From positions 1-54,945 of the forward strand of contig JAIESQ010000157.1 in NCBI GenBank assembly GCA_019745975.1: a stretch of 54,945 nt of DNA, written 5' to 3'. The position numbers and the translations under genes were made by a program. How positions within the stretch are numbered: position 1 is the first letter of the stretch; each line of letters starts with the position of its first letter. This stretch comes from Pirellulales bacterium (GTDB lineage Bacteria; Planctomycetota; Planctomycetia; Pirellulales; JAEUIK01). Shown in pieces: positions 42,127 to 50,480 of the stretch. Below the pieces are notes generated by a model. That model made no database searches, was not told the origin of the DNA, and saw only the letters and a list, made by a program, of their open reading frames with translations.

Positions 42127-42250
42127 GGAGGGAATCGGCCGGAAAATAGTCGATACCGACGTTAGTTGCTACCATAGCGGTGGATCGACAACGTCATGCA
42201 CATGGGATCAAGGCAGCACGCCCCTTAGCACTTCGCTCGGAGCGCTCGCG

Positions 42251-43639
42251 ATGCTCAGTGCCTTCGACAGCCGCCGCCGATTCGCTCGACGCCAGTTCCT
42301 GCGCGTCGGCGGCGCGGCGCTCGGCGGGTTGTCGCTCGCGCCGCTCTTAGCCGCCGAGGCGCGCGAGCAGCGCCGACTGTTCACCGGCAAGTCGGTCATC
42401 TTTCTGTTCTTGCACGGCGGGCCGAGCCAGTTTGAAACGTTCGACCCCAAGATGTCTGCTCCCGAGGGGATTCGCTCGGCGACCGGTGAAATTGCGACCG
42501 CGCTACCAGGCGTGACGTTCGGCTCGAACTTCCCACGGTTGGCGGCCCTGGCCAACCGACTCGCGATCGTGCGCTCGTTCACCACGGGCGATGCCAATCA
42601 CGACATCAAGCCGATCGTCGGCCGCGCCACGGGAGGCGCGAACCTCGGGTCGCTGTTCGCGCGCGTTGTCGGCCCGGTTGGAACAGCTAGCGGGATGCCG
42701 CCGAATATGCTGCTCGTGCCGCGCGCGGTCGATCCCGATGCGGGGCCGCACCAGACGCAGTTCGGCCGCTTTGATGCGACTGGCGAACTGGGGGCCGCCG
42801 TCGCACCGCTCATTCCTGGCGCGGGGAACGATTTTCAGCGCGATCTGGAACTGTCGCTGGCACCCGATCGGTTCGATGACCGCCGCGCGGTGCTCGCCGC
42901 GCTCGATCGGGCGCGCTGGCAGTTTGATTGCGCGAGCGATCGCACTCTGCCAGATCCGCTGCGCGAACGCGCCTTTGCCACGTTGCTCAGTGGCGAAATG
43001 GCCCGGGCGTTCGATCTGTCACGCGAGGATCCACGTACGATCGCCCGCTACGACACGGCGCCGCTCGTTCGTCCCGACCAGATCGACCGCAAGTGGAACA
43101 ACTATCAGCACTACGTCGATAACGCCAAAACGCTCGGCAAGCTGCTGCTGTTGGCCCGGCGGTTGTGCGAGGCCGGCTGCGGTTTTGTGACGGTGACGAC
43201 CAACTTCGTTTGGGATATGCACGCCGACGTGAACAACGCCACGATGCCCGAGGGGATGCGCTACACGGCCCCGCCGTTGGATCACGCGGTGTCGGCGCTC
43301 GTCGAAGACCTGGGCCGGCGAGGTCTGGATCAACAGATTCTGTTGATCTGCTGCGGCGAGATGGGGCGCACGCCGCGCATCAACGCCAGCGGCGGCCGCG
43401 ACCACTGGGGCAATCTGGCGCCGCTCTTGCTGGCCGGCGGCGGCTTGCGGATGGGGCAGGTGATCGGCCGCTCGACGCGCGACGGCGGTGCGCCACTTTC
43501 AGAACGAATCGAGAATCGTCACCTCGTGGCCACGGTCCTGCAAACGCTCGTCGACCCGCTGGAGCTGCGCACCGTGCGCGGCCTGCCTGACCAGATCGTG
43601 CAAGCGGCCAACGGCGACGTGATTCCGGGGTTGATGTAG
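42251..43639 (+). CDS. Tat-exported DUF1501 protein, second copy
   Basis: The 462-residue protein carries a twin-arginine leader (RRRFARRQFLRVGGAALGGLSL). The DUF1501 pattern follows: SVIFLFLHGGPSQFETFDPK, RLAIVRSFTTGDANHDIKPI and GFVTVTTNFVWDMHADVNN, and the C-terminal CCGEMGRTPRINASGGRDHWGNL. It belongs to a different branch from the 30685 copy (longer insert at 140-260). It stands alone here rather than with DUF1549/1553 genes. Activity unknown. Confidence 0.88.
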   Translation: MLSAFDSRRRFARRQFLRVGGAALGGLSLAPLLAAEAREQRRLFTGKSVIFLFLHGGPSQFETFDPKMSAPEGIRSATGEIATALPGVTFGSNFPRLAALANRLAIVRSFTTGDANHDIKPIVGRATGGANLGSLFARVVGPVGTASGMPPNMLLVPRAVDPDAGPHQTQFGRFDATGELGAAVAPLIPGAGNDFQRDLELSLAPDRFDDRRAVLAALDRARWQFDCASDRTLPDPLRERAFATLLSGEMARAFDLSREDPRTIARYDTAPLVRPDQIDRKWNNYQHYVDNAKTLGKLLLLARRLCEAGCGFVTVTTNFVWDMHADVNNATMPEGMRYTAPPLDHAVSALVEDLGRRGLDQQILLICCGEMGRTPRINASGGRDHWGNLAPLLLAGGGLRMGQVIGRSTRDGGAPLSERIENRHLVATVLQTLVDPLELRTVRGLPDQIVQAANGDVIPGLM

Positions 43640-43887
43640 TCGCGAATGTCGCGGGCGAGGCGAGCTATCCATGCACGCATCCGCCGCGTGGCCAACCGTT
43701 GTTCGAGCGAGCCGTCGGCGGGGTAGACGCGTTCGTCTTCGGGCAGCGGATTACCGTCGTACGAGGAGTTCAATCGTACGCGGCAGCGGATCGGCGTGGA
43801 CAGGTTCTCCAGGTAGAAGCGCCCGGCAAAATCGCGTGCGGCTTCTACGGCCTTGACTAAGCGCGTTTGAAAAAGAGCCTTCGCCAT
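43519..43887 (-). CDS. Doubtful small protein after the parE-like gene
   Basis: A 122-residue frame runs from ATG 43887, 17 bases after the ParE-like stop. Its first 85 residues (ALFQTRLVKAVEAARDFAGR, LPEDERVYPADGSLEQRLA) look like a genuine amphipathic protein. The last third overlaps the end of the second DUF1501 gene in antisense, where the composition becomes a codon-bias shadow. It may be the truncated end of a longer family or a chance frame. No family is recognised. Confidence 0.3.
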   Translation of the reverse strand: MAKALFQTRLVKAVEAARDFAGRFYLENLSTPIRCRVRLNSSYDGNPLPEDERVYPADGSLEQRLATRRMRAWIARLARDIRDYINPGITSPLAACTIWSGRPRTVRSSSGSTSVCRTVATR

Positions 43888-43904
43888 GGCACGAATCGTA
43901 CCGG

Positions 43905-44210
43905 CTAGGTTGCGCCGCCACGTTTTCGCCAATAACCCGGTCGCCGACTCGCGTGCGCGACTGCGACGACGAACGGCGTGCCGTCCGAGCGAATCTCATA
44001 GACGATCAAGTAGGGAAATCGGCGCGGACGAACGTAGCGATAGTGCGCAACCAGCGGCGACGGTAGTTCCGGGTTCGCGGCAATCCTCTCCACGGCCTCG
44101 AAGATCGCCGCGCGAAAGCGGTCGCGCGCCGCGACAGAGCGCTGCGCATACCACTGCATTGCCCCGCGCAATTCGTCCACGGCGAGTCGATGAAAGTGGA
44201 CTTCGCGCAC
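43905..44210 (-). CDS. RelE/ParE-family toxin
   Basis: The 101-residue protein has the ParE pattern: HFHRLAVDELRGAMQWYAQRS, then FRAAIFEAVERIAANPELP, RYVRPRRFPYLIVYEI and a terminal VAHASRRPGYWRKR. ParE-type toxins inhibit gyrase, and RelE types cut mRNA; this sequence fits the ParE branch better. It starts with GTG at 44210, five bases after the antitoxin stop, giving the antitoxin-first order that keeps toxin translation lower. Confidence 0.88.
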   Translation of the reverse strand: MREVHFHRLAVDELRGAMQWYAQRSVAARDRFRAAIFEAVERIAANPELPSPLVAHYRYVRPRRFPYLIVYEIRSDGTPFVVAVAHASRRPGYWRKRGGAT

Positions 44211-44215
44211 GAGTA

Positions 44216-44425
44216 CTACAGCTCGCTACGAAGCTGCGACCAAGGGATGGCGCCGGTGGCGTCGGCACTGCGTCGCTGCAATTCCGCCAACAACCCAGGG
44301 TCTTCGAGTGACAAGCCAGCCCGATCCTCACCGACGCTGTCGAGGAGTCGTGCCGCCAAATCGAGTCGCTCGCTTTCGTTTAGTGACAAAGCGGCGGTGA
44401 AAACGGCATTCGCATCGGTCGACAT
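44216..44425 (-). CDS. Addiction-module antitoxin (PF09720-type)
   Basis: The 69-residue helical protein matches the short antitoxin family partnered with ParE-like toxins: FTAALSLNESERLDLAARLLDSV, then an acidic linker and a C-terminal AELQRRSADATGAIPWSQLR. The IPWSQL element is typical and probably occupies the toxin surface. GAGAGGA lies eight bases before ATG 44425. The pair is small and self-contained, consistent with mobility, but no recombinase is next to it. Confidence 0.88.
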   Translation of the reverse strand: MSTDANAVFTAALSLNESERLDLAARLLDSVGEDRAGLSLEDPGLLAELQRRSADATGAIPWSQLRSEL

Positions 44426-44505
44426 GGCGAAATCCTCTCGTGAACCATCTTAGCGACCTACATTGCTGGCCGGCAAGTCACCAACAACCGCGACCTGCCT
44501 GCGTG

Positions 44506-45108
44506 TCACCACAGGTGATTCATCGTGCCGTTCGGCTCGGCGTCGGTGATCTTCATGTCAGCTTGATGGCTGGGCACGAGCTCATTGAACAGGTAATTAC
44601 GAAGATTGACGACCTGCTTGGGGAAGTAGTTATTGCAATAGACCTGTTTGCGATGTCCGTCGACGATCATCGCCACGAAAACTTGCGTGCCGTCTACGTA
44701 GCCGCCGTCGTACCCTCGCGGAAGTATTCCCACGGCGCGGAGATGATCGAGCAGCACCTCGTTTTCAGCGGGCGTGATCGGGAACTCGTATTGTTTATTT
44801 GCGCGATACCAGTACTTGCCGCGGTGCATTGGTTCAGCCAGCAGCAGTCGGCATGTTCCACCTTCGATGACCACGCTGTCATAGCCGTAAAGTCCGCTAC
44901 CTTCGCTGAGGCACAGTGAGAATTCACGCGGGCCTTCGAGCGCCTGTGCGAGAGCGCGCTGGGTTGCAGGATCGTCGGCATCGACGCGGCTGGCCCAGCC
45001 GCGACTGGGGTGCGCGGGATCGGGAAGCCCGCTGTGGCCGCAACCCACAATCGCGCAAATCAGAATCACTATGGCTGCTTGAGGCGATCGGAGGCACGAG
45101 TGACGCAT
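44506..45108 (-). CDS. Hypothetical lipoprotein
   Basis: The 200-residue product has a lipoprotein signal (MRHSCLRSPQAAIVILICAIVGC, with Cys23 modified). A mixed alpha/beta region with two internal cysteines follows (FSLCLSEGSGLYGYDSVVIEGGTCRLLL), then NEVLLDHLRAVGILPRGYDGG and VAMIVDGHRKQVYC. It could be an envelope inhibitor-like or binding protein; no family is recognised. ATG 45108 is preferred because GGGA lies upstream; ATG 45120 would add four residues. An open frame extending far upstream is not supported. Confidence 0.75.
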   Translation of the reverse strand: MRHSCLRSPQAAIVILICAIVGCGHSGLPDPAHPSRGWASRVDADDPATQRALAQALEGPREFSLCLSEGSGLYGYDSVVIEGGTCRLLLAEPMHRGKYWYRANKQYEFPITPAENEVLLDHLRAVGILPRGYDGGYVDGTQVFVAMIVDGHRKQVYCNNYFPKQVVNLRNYLFNELVPSHQADMKITDAEPNGTMNHLW

Positions 45109-45274
45109 TGGATTTCCCATTGCTTCGCGTCGATCGCAGCAGCTACCCAGGGCAGGCCGAGCAAGATCGATGCCGTGGAAGTTGTCGACGACGGACCAGC
45201 CCTGGGCTTGAGACGCTGTGATGCGCTTGTTCGTTCCAGAGAAGACCGGTTCGGGTCGGCCGATGCGACTTATT

Positions 45275-48200
45275 TTACTTCGCTCCGGCCAGTGCCTCCT
45301 CCGGCGGGTCGAGCTCCAAGACAAAGTCCTTGAAGCGCACTTCGGTCGCCTCGCCGGCGTGTAGTTGCAGCGCGAACACACCGCGGACGGCACCGCGCGG
45401 GTCGTCGAGATCGACGCACACCTGACCGTTGATCCGCGTGCGGATGCGGCTCCCCCGGGCGACGATTTCGTAGTCGTTCCAATCGCCTGTGCTGACCGCG
45501 TCGGTGGCGATCTTTTCCCACAGCAGGCCGCGACCGCGCTCTTCGTACAACCGGCCCCACCAGCCCGGCCCGATGTCGGCCTGGTAGCCTTGCACTTCGC
45601 CATCGTCCAGTCGAGTACTGCGGAACTGCACGCCGCTGTTGCCGCGATCGTCGACAAGCTTGACTTTGAACGCGAGGCGGAAGTCGCCCGCCAACAGGTC
45701 GCTCACCAGAAACTCGTTCCGCTCTAGTTCGCGCGAACGGCCGACGAGCTCTCCGCCGTCGACGCTCCACAGCTCGGCGTTACCGGTCCAGCCAGTCACG
45801 TCGCGGCCGTTGAAGATCGATTTCACTGTATCGGCGGTGGCCAGCAGCGGTGTTTGTGCAGGCATCGCCAGGTAGGCCACGAGCGAGCGCACTTCATGTT
45901 CGGAGAGCGGCTGCAAGATATTGTCGGGCATCATCGACTTGGACGATGCTTCGATCTGGTCAACTTCGTCGCGCGGCAACACGATGGTGCCATCGGCCGT
46001 GGCCAGCGTGACCGCATCGGTATCGTCGTTGCGGACGATGCCGGTGAGCACGCGGCCATCGGTCGTGGCGATCACAGTGGCGGCGTAGTCCTTGGCGATC
46101 AGCGCGCTGGGGTCGAGCACGTTCGAGAGGAAATACTCGAGGTTTGCGCGATTTGAGCCGGTCAGCTCCGGCCCGATCTGATTGCCGACTCCGAACAACG
46201 TATGACACTGCTGGCACGTTTTGACGAACATCGCGCGGCCCAGGGCAACATCTGGCTCTTGCGTCGGCTTTGTGCCGAGCAGCTTGGTGTATTCGGCGAT
46301 GCGCTGTGCGGCATCGGCCGGAGTATCCTGCACGGTGCCCCAGACCTCGCTGAGTCGCGTGGCAAGCTGCTTATCGTTCAGGTTGCGAAGCTGCCGCACC
46401 AGATCGGCCGAAACATCTGCCGTGGCGACGCGCTTGTCGGCCAAAGCATCCAGCAACGCCGTGGCATAGGCGACGCGTGAACATAGCACGACGAGCGCTT
46501 CGCGCTTCTCAGCCTGCGAAAGCTGCTGATAAAGCTCGAGCACCACGGCCGGCGTGCGCGACTCGTCGAAGGCGGCCAGCCCTTTGAGTGCCGCCAAACG
46601 CAGCGGTTGATCGCTCAGCAGATCGAGCAGCAATTTCGGCAACTCGGCATCCTTGACCGCCAAGAGAGTGTCGATCGCCGCGACGCGCGCTCCAACGTCA
46701 GCCGCACGATCGGCCGCTACGGCGCGCACGCGGGCCAGCGCCGCGGGGTCGCCAAACGTCACGGCCAGCGACTCGGCGTGTTCGCGAATCGCCGGGTTGT
46801 CGCTGGCCGCCAGCCGCATAGCCACCGCGCTCCAGGTTGGCGGCATGTCGACGCGCCGCCGCCCGGCTAGGCTCAATCGCACTCCTTCGAGCACGGCGAG
46901 TTGACGGGCCGGATCATGGAGCTTGCCCAACTGAGCGATGAGCAGTTCGAGCGCATTTGCGTCTTTGAGTGTGCCGACGCGACGTGCCGTGAACTCCAAC
47001 AGCCGAGTCTCGGCAGCCGCGCCGGCCCAAGCCAGCGCGCGGGCAGGATCGACCTCGACGAGCGGCTCAGCCGCGTACCAATACAAAAGCGGCAAATTGT
47101 GATCCTTCGCGTCCTCGGCATGTTGGGTCAAACCGGCCAACACATCCCAGCGCGAGTCGGGTGGCAAGCGATCGAGGGCCGCAGCCAAAAACTTGCGCAC
47201 CACCGGCGACTTATCGGCCGTCAGCTCGACCAACCGCGGCAGGTGCACCAGCGCCTTGTCAGGCTTCTCGACCGCCAGGCGGATCGACCACGCCCGCACC
47301 ATCTGCTCATCGTTTGCCAGGCCGCGCGAAATCAACTCCTCGCCGAGCGCATTGACGACATAGAGCGCCCACAGGCCGCGCAGCCGGCGCGTGACATCGG
47401 CATGGGTGAAGGCCATCTCGGTCAGCTTCTCGATTGCGCGTGGATCCAGCTTGCCACTGGACGCACGCTCTTGCAGCAATCGCCGGGCGTGACGCACGTG
47501 CCAGTCGTTGGGGTTGAGCTGTAGTTCAACAAGCTGGAGATCGGGAAGGACCGTCAGGTCCGCGGGTGCCTGGTGATTGTCGCCATAGGAGACCTTGAAG
47601 ATGCGACCGTTTGTGCGATCGTGAATGTTGTGTTCGATGCGGTGACATTGGTTCTTGTCGTACCAATCGATGAGGTAGACATTGCCGTCGGGGCCTGTCT
47701 GCAGGTTGACGATTTGCGACCATTCGTCGTTAGCCCGCAAGAAATCGGCGCCATGATGGCCCACGTAGCCTGAGCCCTCGGGTTCGAGAATATCGACATT
47801 CAACCGCGCGCCGTGAATGTTGTTCATCAAGATTTGACCGCGGTACTCCGCTGGCCAGCGGCCGCCGAGATAAATGAGCGCGCCGGCATGGGCGTGGCCG
47901 CCGCCGGTGGCATCGGAGCGGTTGTTGCCGGCGTGCGGTCCGCCGCTGCCAGCCCAGTGGACGTGGTCGGCGATGGTCTTGATGTCGTCGTAGGTATGCT
48001 TGTTGAAGTGCGAGCCCGCCTGACGGTGGTAGCGCCCACCGGGAATGATGTGGAACAAGTGCGGAATCACGCAAGCGGTGCAAAAGGCCTCACCCTGATC
48101 GTCGAAATCGACGCCCCACGGATTGCTTGTGCCTTGGGCGAAGACCTCGAACTGGTTTCGCGTCGGATGATAGCGCCAGATGCCGGCGTTGATTGGCGTG

Positions 48201-49342
48201 CGTTGTTCTGCTGGAGTTTCTGGCGAGCCGACGCGCGAATGCGTGAAGACGCCATGGCAGCCGTAGAGCCAGCCGTCGGGGCCCCAGATGAAGCTGTTCA
48301 ACGTTTCGTGCGTGTCTTGATAGCCCCAGCCGTCGAGGAGCACTTTGGCCGGGCCGTCGGGGACGTCGTCGTGATTGGCGTCAGGCACGAACAACAAGTT
48401 GGGCGCGGCGCCGATCCACACACCCCCGAAACCAATTTCCAGCCCGCTCACTAGGTTCAACTTTTCCATGAAGACTTTGCGGCTGTCAAAGTGGCCGTCG
48501 CCGTCGCGGTCTTCAAAGATCAGGATGCGATCCTTGGCGTCGGGCTGGCGGACGCGGTGCGGATAGCTGTACGCTTCGGCGACCCACAACCGGCCGCGAT
48601 CGTCCAGCGCCTGGGCAATCGGCTGCACGATGTCGGGCTCGCCGGCGAACAGCGTGACGTGAAAGCCCTCTGGCACGGTCATCGCACGGGCGGCGTCTTC
48701 GGGCGACAAACCAGAGTGAACGAAGGTATCGTTGGCCAACGGCACGCGCTCGTTGTCGAACTTCGGCCGCTCGGTGTGCAGGCGGAAGTCGTCGAAGTTG
48801 ATGTGCCCCCAGCCGAGCGACGATTGATCGACGAGCCGGACGATGATCTCGTGACCGACGAGCGCCGCGAGATTGACGACGACCGGCTGCATGGTCTCGT
48901 TGTTCTCGCCCGAGATTTCGTAGACGACCTGGCCATCGGCAGCGCGGACGATCTCGACACGGCAACTGCGATGGTGCCCGCCGCCGACGAGAAAGCTCGC
49001 CCAGGGTTGAGTGACTTTGAAGGGGGCCGAAGTGAGCGTCCCCTTGGGCGCATCGCCGGCCACTTCGAAGGTGCCGATCCAGAACTTGCCGGCGTGGGCG
49101 CTGCGCATGTCGGCGCGGCGCGCCTGGACGAGATCGCCCTGCACGGGCTGACCTTTGAAGGCGTCTCCCTCGGCGGTCCAGCCGCTGAGCGTGCCGCTTT
49201 CGAAGCTGAAATCGGGAGCAGTTGGGGCGGCTGGCGCCGGGGCGGGTGCGCTCGGTTCAGCGCTTCGCGTGGCGTTCAAGCAGGCGAGTGAAGCGACGAG
49301 CAACGCGGCCAAAGACGCAGTCAAACGGTTGAAGCGTGGCAT
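45275..49342 (-). CDS. PVC-type haem-binding propeller protein fused to DUF1080
   Basis: This 1355-residue secreted giant has a signal peptide followed by a beta-jelly-roll (about 45-200, FDFRLHTERP). A sorbosone-dehydrogenase-like six-bladed propeller comes next (about 210-585, FHVTLFAGEPDIVQPIAQA, DRGRLWVAEAYSYP), then HEAT-like helical repeats (about 620-950). A c-type haem domain with CQQCH near residue 1046 precedes a C-terminal DUF1080 domain (from about 1176, IFNGRDVTGW to VRFKDFVLELDP), the 3-keto-disaccharide hydrolase-like jelly roll. Together these suggest oxidation of a sugar at the propeller, electron transfer to haem and cleavage by DUF1080. ATG 49342 begins the signal peptide. 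Confidence 0.9.
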   Translation of the reverse strand: MPRFNRLTASLAALLVASLACLNATRSAEPSAPAPAPAAPTAPDFSFESGTLSGWTAEGDAFKGQPVQGDLVQARRADMRSAHAGKFWIGTFEVAGDAPKGTLTSAPFKVTQPWASFLVGGGHHRSCRVEIVRAADGQVVYEISGENNETMQPVVVNLAALVGHEIIVRLVDQSSLGWGHINFDDFRLHTERPKFDNERVPLANDTFVHSGLSPEDAARAMTVPEGFHVTLFAGEPDIVQPIAQALDDRGRLWVAEAYSYPHRVRQPDAKDRILIFEDRDGDGHFDSRKVFMEKLNLVSGLEIGFGGVWIGAAPNLLFVPDANHDDVPDGPAKVLLDGWGYQDTHETLNSFIWGPDGWLYGCHGVFTHSRVGSPETPAEQRTPINAGIWRYHPTRNQFEVFAQGTSNPWGVDFDDQGEAFCTACVIPHLFHIIPGGRYHRQAGSHFNKHTYDDIKTIADHVHWAGSGGPHAGNNRSDATGGGHAHAGALIYLGGRWPAEYRGQILMNNIHGARLNVDILEPEGSGYVGHHGADFLRANDEWSQIVNLQTGPDGNVYLIDWYDKNQCHRIEHNIHDRTNGRIFKVSYGDNHQAPADLTVLPDLQLVELQLNPNDWHVRHARRLLQERASSGKLDPRAIEKLTEMAFTHADVTRRLRGLWALYVVNALGEELISRGLANDEQMVRAWSIRLAVEKPDKALVHLPRLVELTADKSPVVRKFLAAALDRLPPDSRWDVLAGLTQHAEDAKDHNLPLLYWYAAEPLVEVDPARALAWAGAAAETRLLEFTARRVGTLKDANALELLIAQLGKLHDPARQLAVLEGVRLSLAGRRRVDMPPTWSAVAMRLAASDNPAIREHAESLAVTFGDPAALARVRAVAADRAADVGARVAAIDTLLAVKDAELPKLLLDLLSDQPLRLAALKGLAAFDESRTPAVVLELYQQLSQAEKREALVVLCSRVAYATALLDALADKRVATADVSADLVRQLRNLNDKQLATRLSEVWGTVQDTPADAAQRIAEYTKLLGTKPTQEPDVALGRAMFVKTCQQCHTLFGVGNQIGPELTGSNRANLEYFLSNVLDPSALIAKDYAATVIATTDGRVLTGIVRNDDTDAVTLATADGTIVLPRDEVDQIEASSKSMMPDNILQPLSEHEVRSLVAYLAMPAQTPLLATADTVKSIFNGRDVTGWTGNAELWSVDGGELVGRSRELERNEFLVSDLLAGDFRLAFKVKLVDDRGNSGVQFRSTRLDDGEVQGYQADIGPGWWGRLYEERGRGLLWEKIATDAVSTGDWNDYEIVARGSRIRTRINGQVCVDLDDPRGAVRGVFALQLHAGEATEVRFKDFVLELDPPEEALAGAK

Positions 49343-49718
49343 CACGAGTGGGCTTTCGTGGGAGTTTCGAGGATGCAAACGAGTTACCCCAGGGCGTGTT
49401 GGGGGATTATGGCCTGTCGGTGGTCCGGCATTCCAGCGACACGGGGGAAGAGCGCACGTCGGCCCCCCCCCAGAATAAGATGTTCCGTAATTTTGCGTCC
49501 TAACCGTCCTAATTGCCTCCTAAGAGCACTTAAGTACTTGCAATGAAGGCATTTATTCTAGGACGCAAATTGAAAAACGCTTGCGTCCTAGATCGTCCTA
49601 ACGGTGGTTTTGCGTCCTAAGCGTCGCGTGGAATGGCTGAGAAGCGGACGTGTTGGTCACCGGCTTGACGTTGATACGGTACAAATGTACAGTTATCCTC
49701 CCTGAAGAGGATGCTGTC
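49343..49718. promoter_or_regulatory. Divergent regulatory region with phased CGTCCTA heptamers
   Basis: This AT-rich stretch lies between the leftward haem-protein gene and rightward imuA. CGTCCTA words occur at 49496, 49505, 49584, 49594 and 49613, a variant CCTCCTA at 49516, and one inverted copy at 49559-49565. Neighbouring copies are 9-11 bases apart, about one helix turn. An ACTTAAGT palindrome sits at 49529-49536. The composition differs sharply from the flanking genes. It may be an operator array or a remnant of a repeat element. Confidence 0.6.
49665..49693 (+). promoter_or_regulatory. imuA promoter with LexA-like operator
   Basis: TTGACG at 49665-49670 and TACAGT at 49688-49693 form a -35/-10 pair with an exact 17-base spacer. 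GTACAAATGTAC at 49679-49690 overlaps the -10 box and has the GTAC-N4-GTAC shape of LexA-type operators in several bacterial groups. A repressor bound there would block polymerase, which fits DNA-damage control of an ImuA-ImuB operon. The sites are seen; LexA control is inferred. Confidence 0.65.
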
Positions 49719-50480
49719 ATGTCTTCGCACCTCGGCAATTCGCGCCGCCAGATGGTCGAGCTTCTGGCCCGGCAGATCCGAGGGCTGGAGGGGGCTCGGC
49801 AGGTCGACTTCGGGGGGGCAATTTCGAGCGGCTGCCACGAGTTCGATCGCTGGCTGCCCGAGCGCGGGTTTCGCCGTGGCACCTTGGTCGAATGGCTGGC
49901 GGCGGGTGCGGGGAGCGGGGCGGGGGTGTTGGCGCTCGTGGCCGCGCGCGCGGCGTGCCAGGAGGGGGGCGCGTTGGTGGTGGTCGATCGGCAGCAGGAG
50001 TTTTATCCGCCGGCCGCCGCCGCTTTGGGGATTGATGTGGCGGGGTTGGTGATCGTGCGCCCCCGCAATCAGCGCGACGACTGGTGGGCGATCGAGCAGG
50101 CACTGCGTTCGCGCGGGGTGGGGGCGGTGTGGTGTCGCTGCGATCACGTGGCCGCGCCGCGCGAAGACAATCGTTTGTTTCGCCGTTTTCAATTGGCCGC
50201 CGAACGTGGCGGCGCGCTAGGTCTCGTCGTGCGACCGGCCGCCACGCGCCGCTTGCCCTCGTGGGCCGACATGCGGTTGTGGGTCGAACCGTTGGCTGCC
50301 AGGGAGGGTCGTTGTCTACGCGTCGAACTGCTCCACAGTCGGCACGCCGCCACGGGGGGAATGCTGGCGGCCGTCAGGCCCGCGAGCGTGGAGTTGATCG
50401 TCGACGATGAAACGGGTGCTGTGCGTGTGGCTCCCCGGTTGGCCATTGCAGCGGCTGGCCAGCGAGCGGCCCGAGCTTAA
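49719..50480 (+). CDS. imuA: ImuA, RecA-like mutasome protein
   Basis: ImuA is a RecA/SulA-like protein that works with ImuB and DnaE2 in error-prone translesion synthesis. The 253-residue product has GCHEFDRWLPERGFRRGTLVEWLAAG at its start. A degenerate P-loop region (AGAGSGAGVLALVAARAA), a VVVDRQQEFYPPAAAALGI segment and VRPRNQRDDWWAIEQALRS follow. The ATG at 49719 has AGAGGA seven bases upstream; the 23-residue extension is rejected. It overlaps imuB by 74 bases. The SOS-like promoter is immediately upstream. Confidence 0.85.
   Translation: MSSHLGNSRRQMVELLARQIRGLEGARQVDFGGAISSGCHEFDRWLPERGFRRGTLVEWLAAGAGSGAGVLALVAARAACQEGGALVVVDRQQEFYPPAAAALGIDVAGLVIVRPRNQRDDWWAIEQALRSRGVGAVWCRCDHVAAPREDNRLFRRFQLAAERGGALGLVVRPAATRRLPSWADMRLWVEPLAAREGRCLRVELLHSRHAATGGMLAAVRPASVELIVDDETGAVRVAPRLAIAAAGQRAARA

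Noticed and set aside
49441-49624. Possible CRISPR array in the CGTCCTA cluster
   Set aside because: The repeated word is only seven to eight bases, spacing is about one helix turn, and one copy is inverted, so it does not have repeat-spacer structure.
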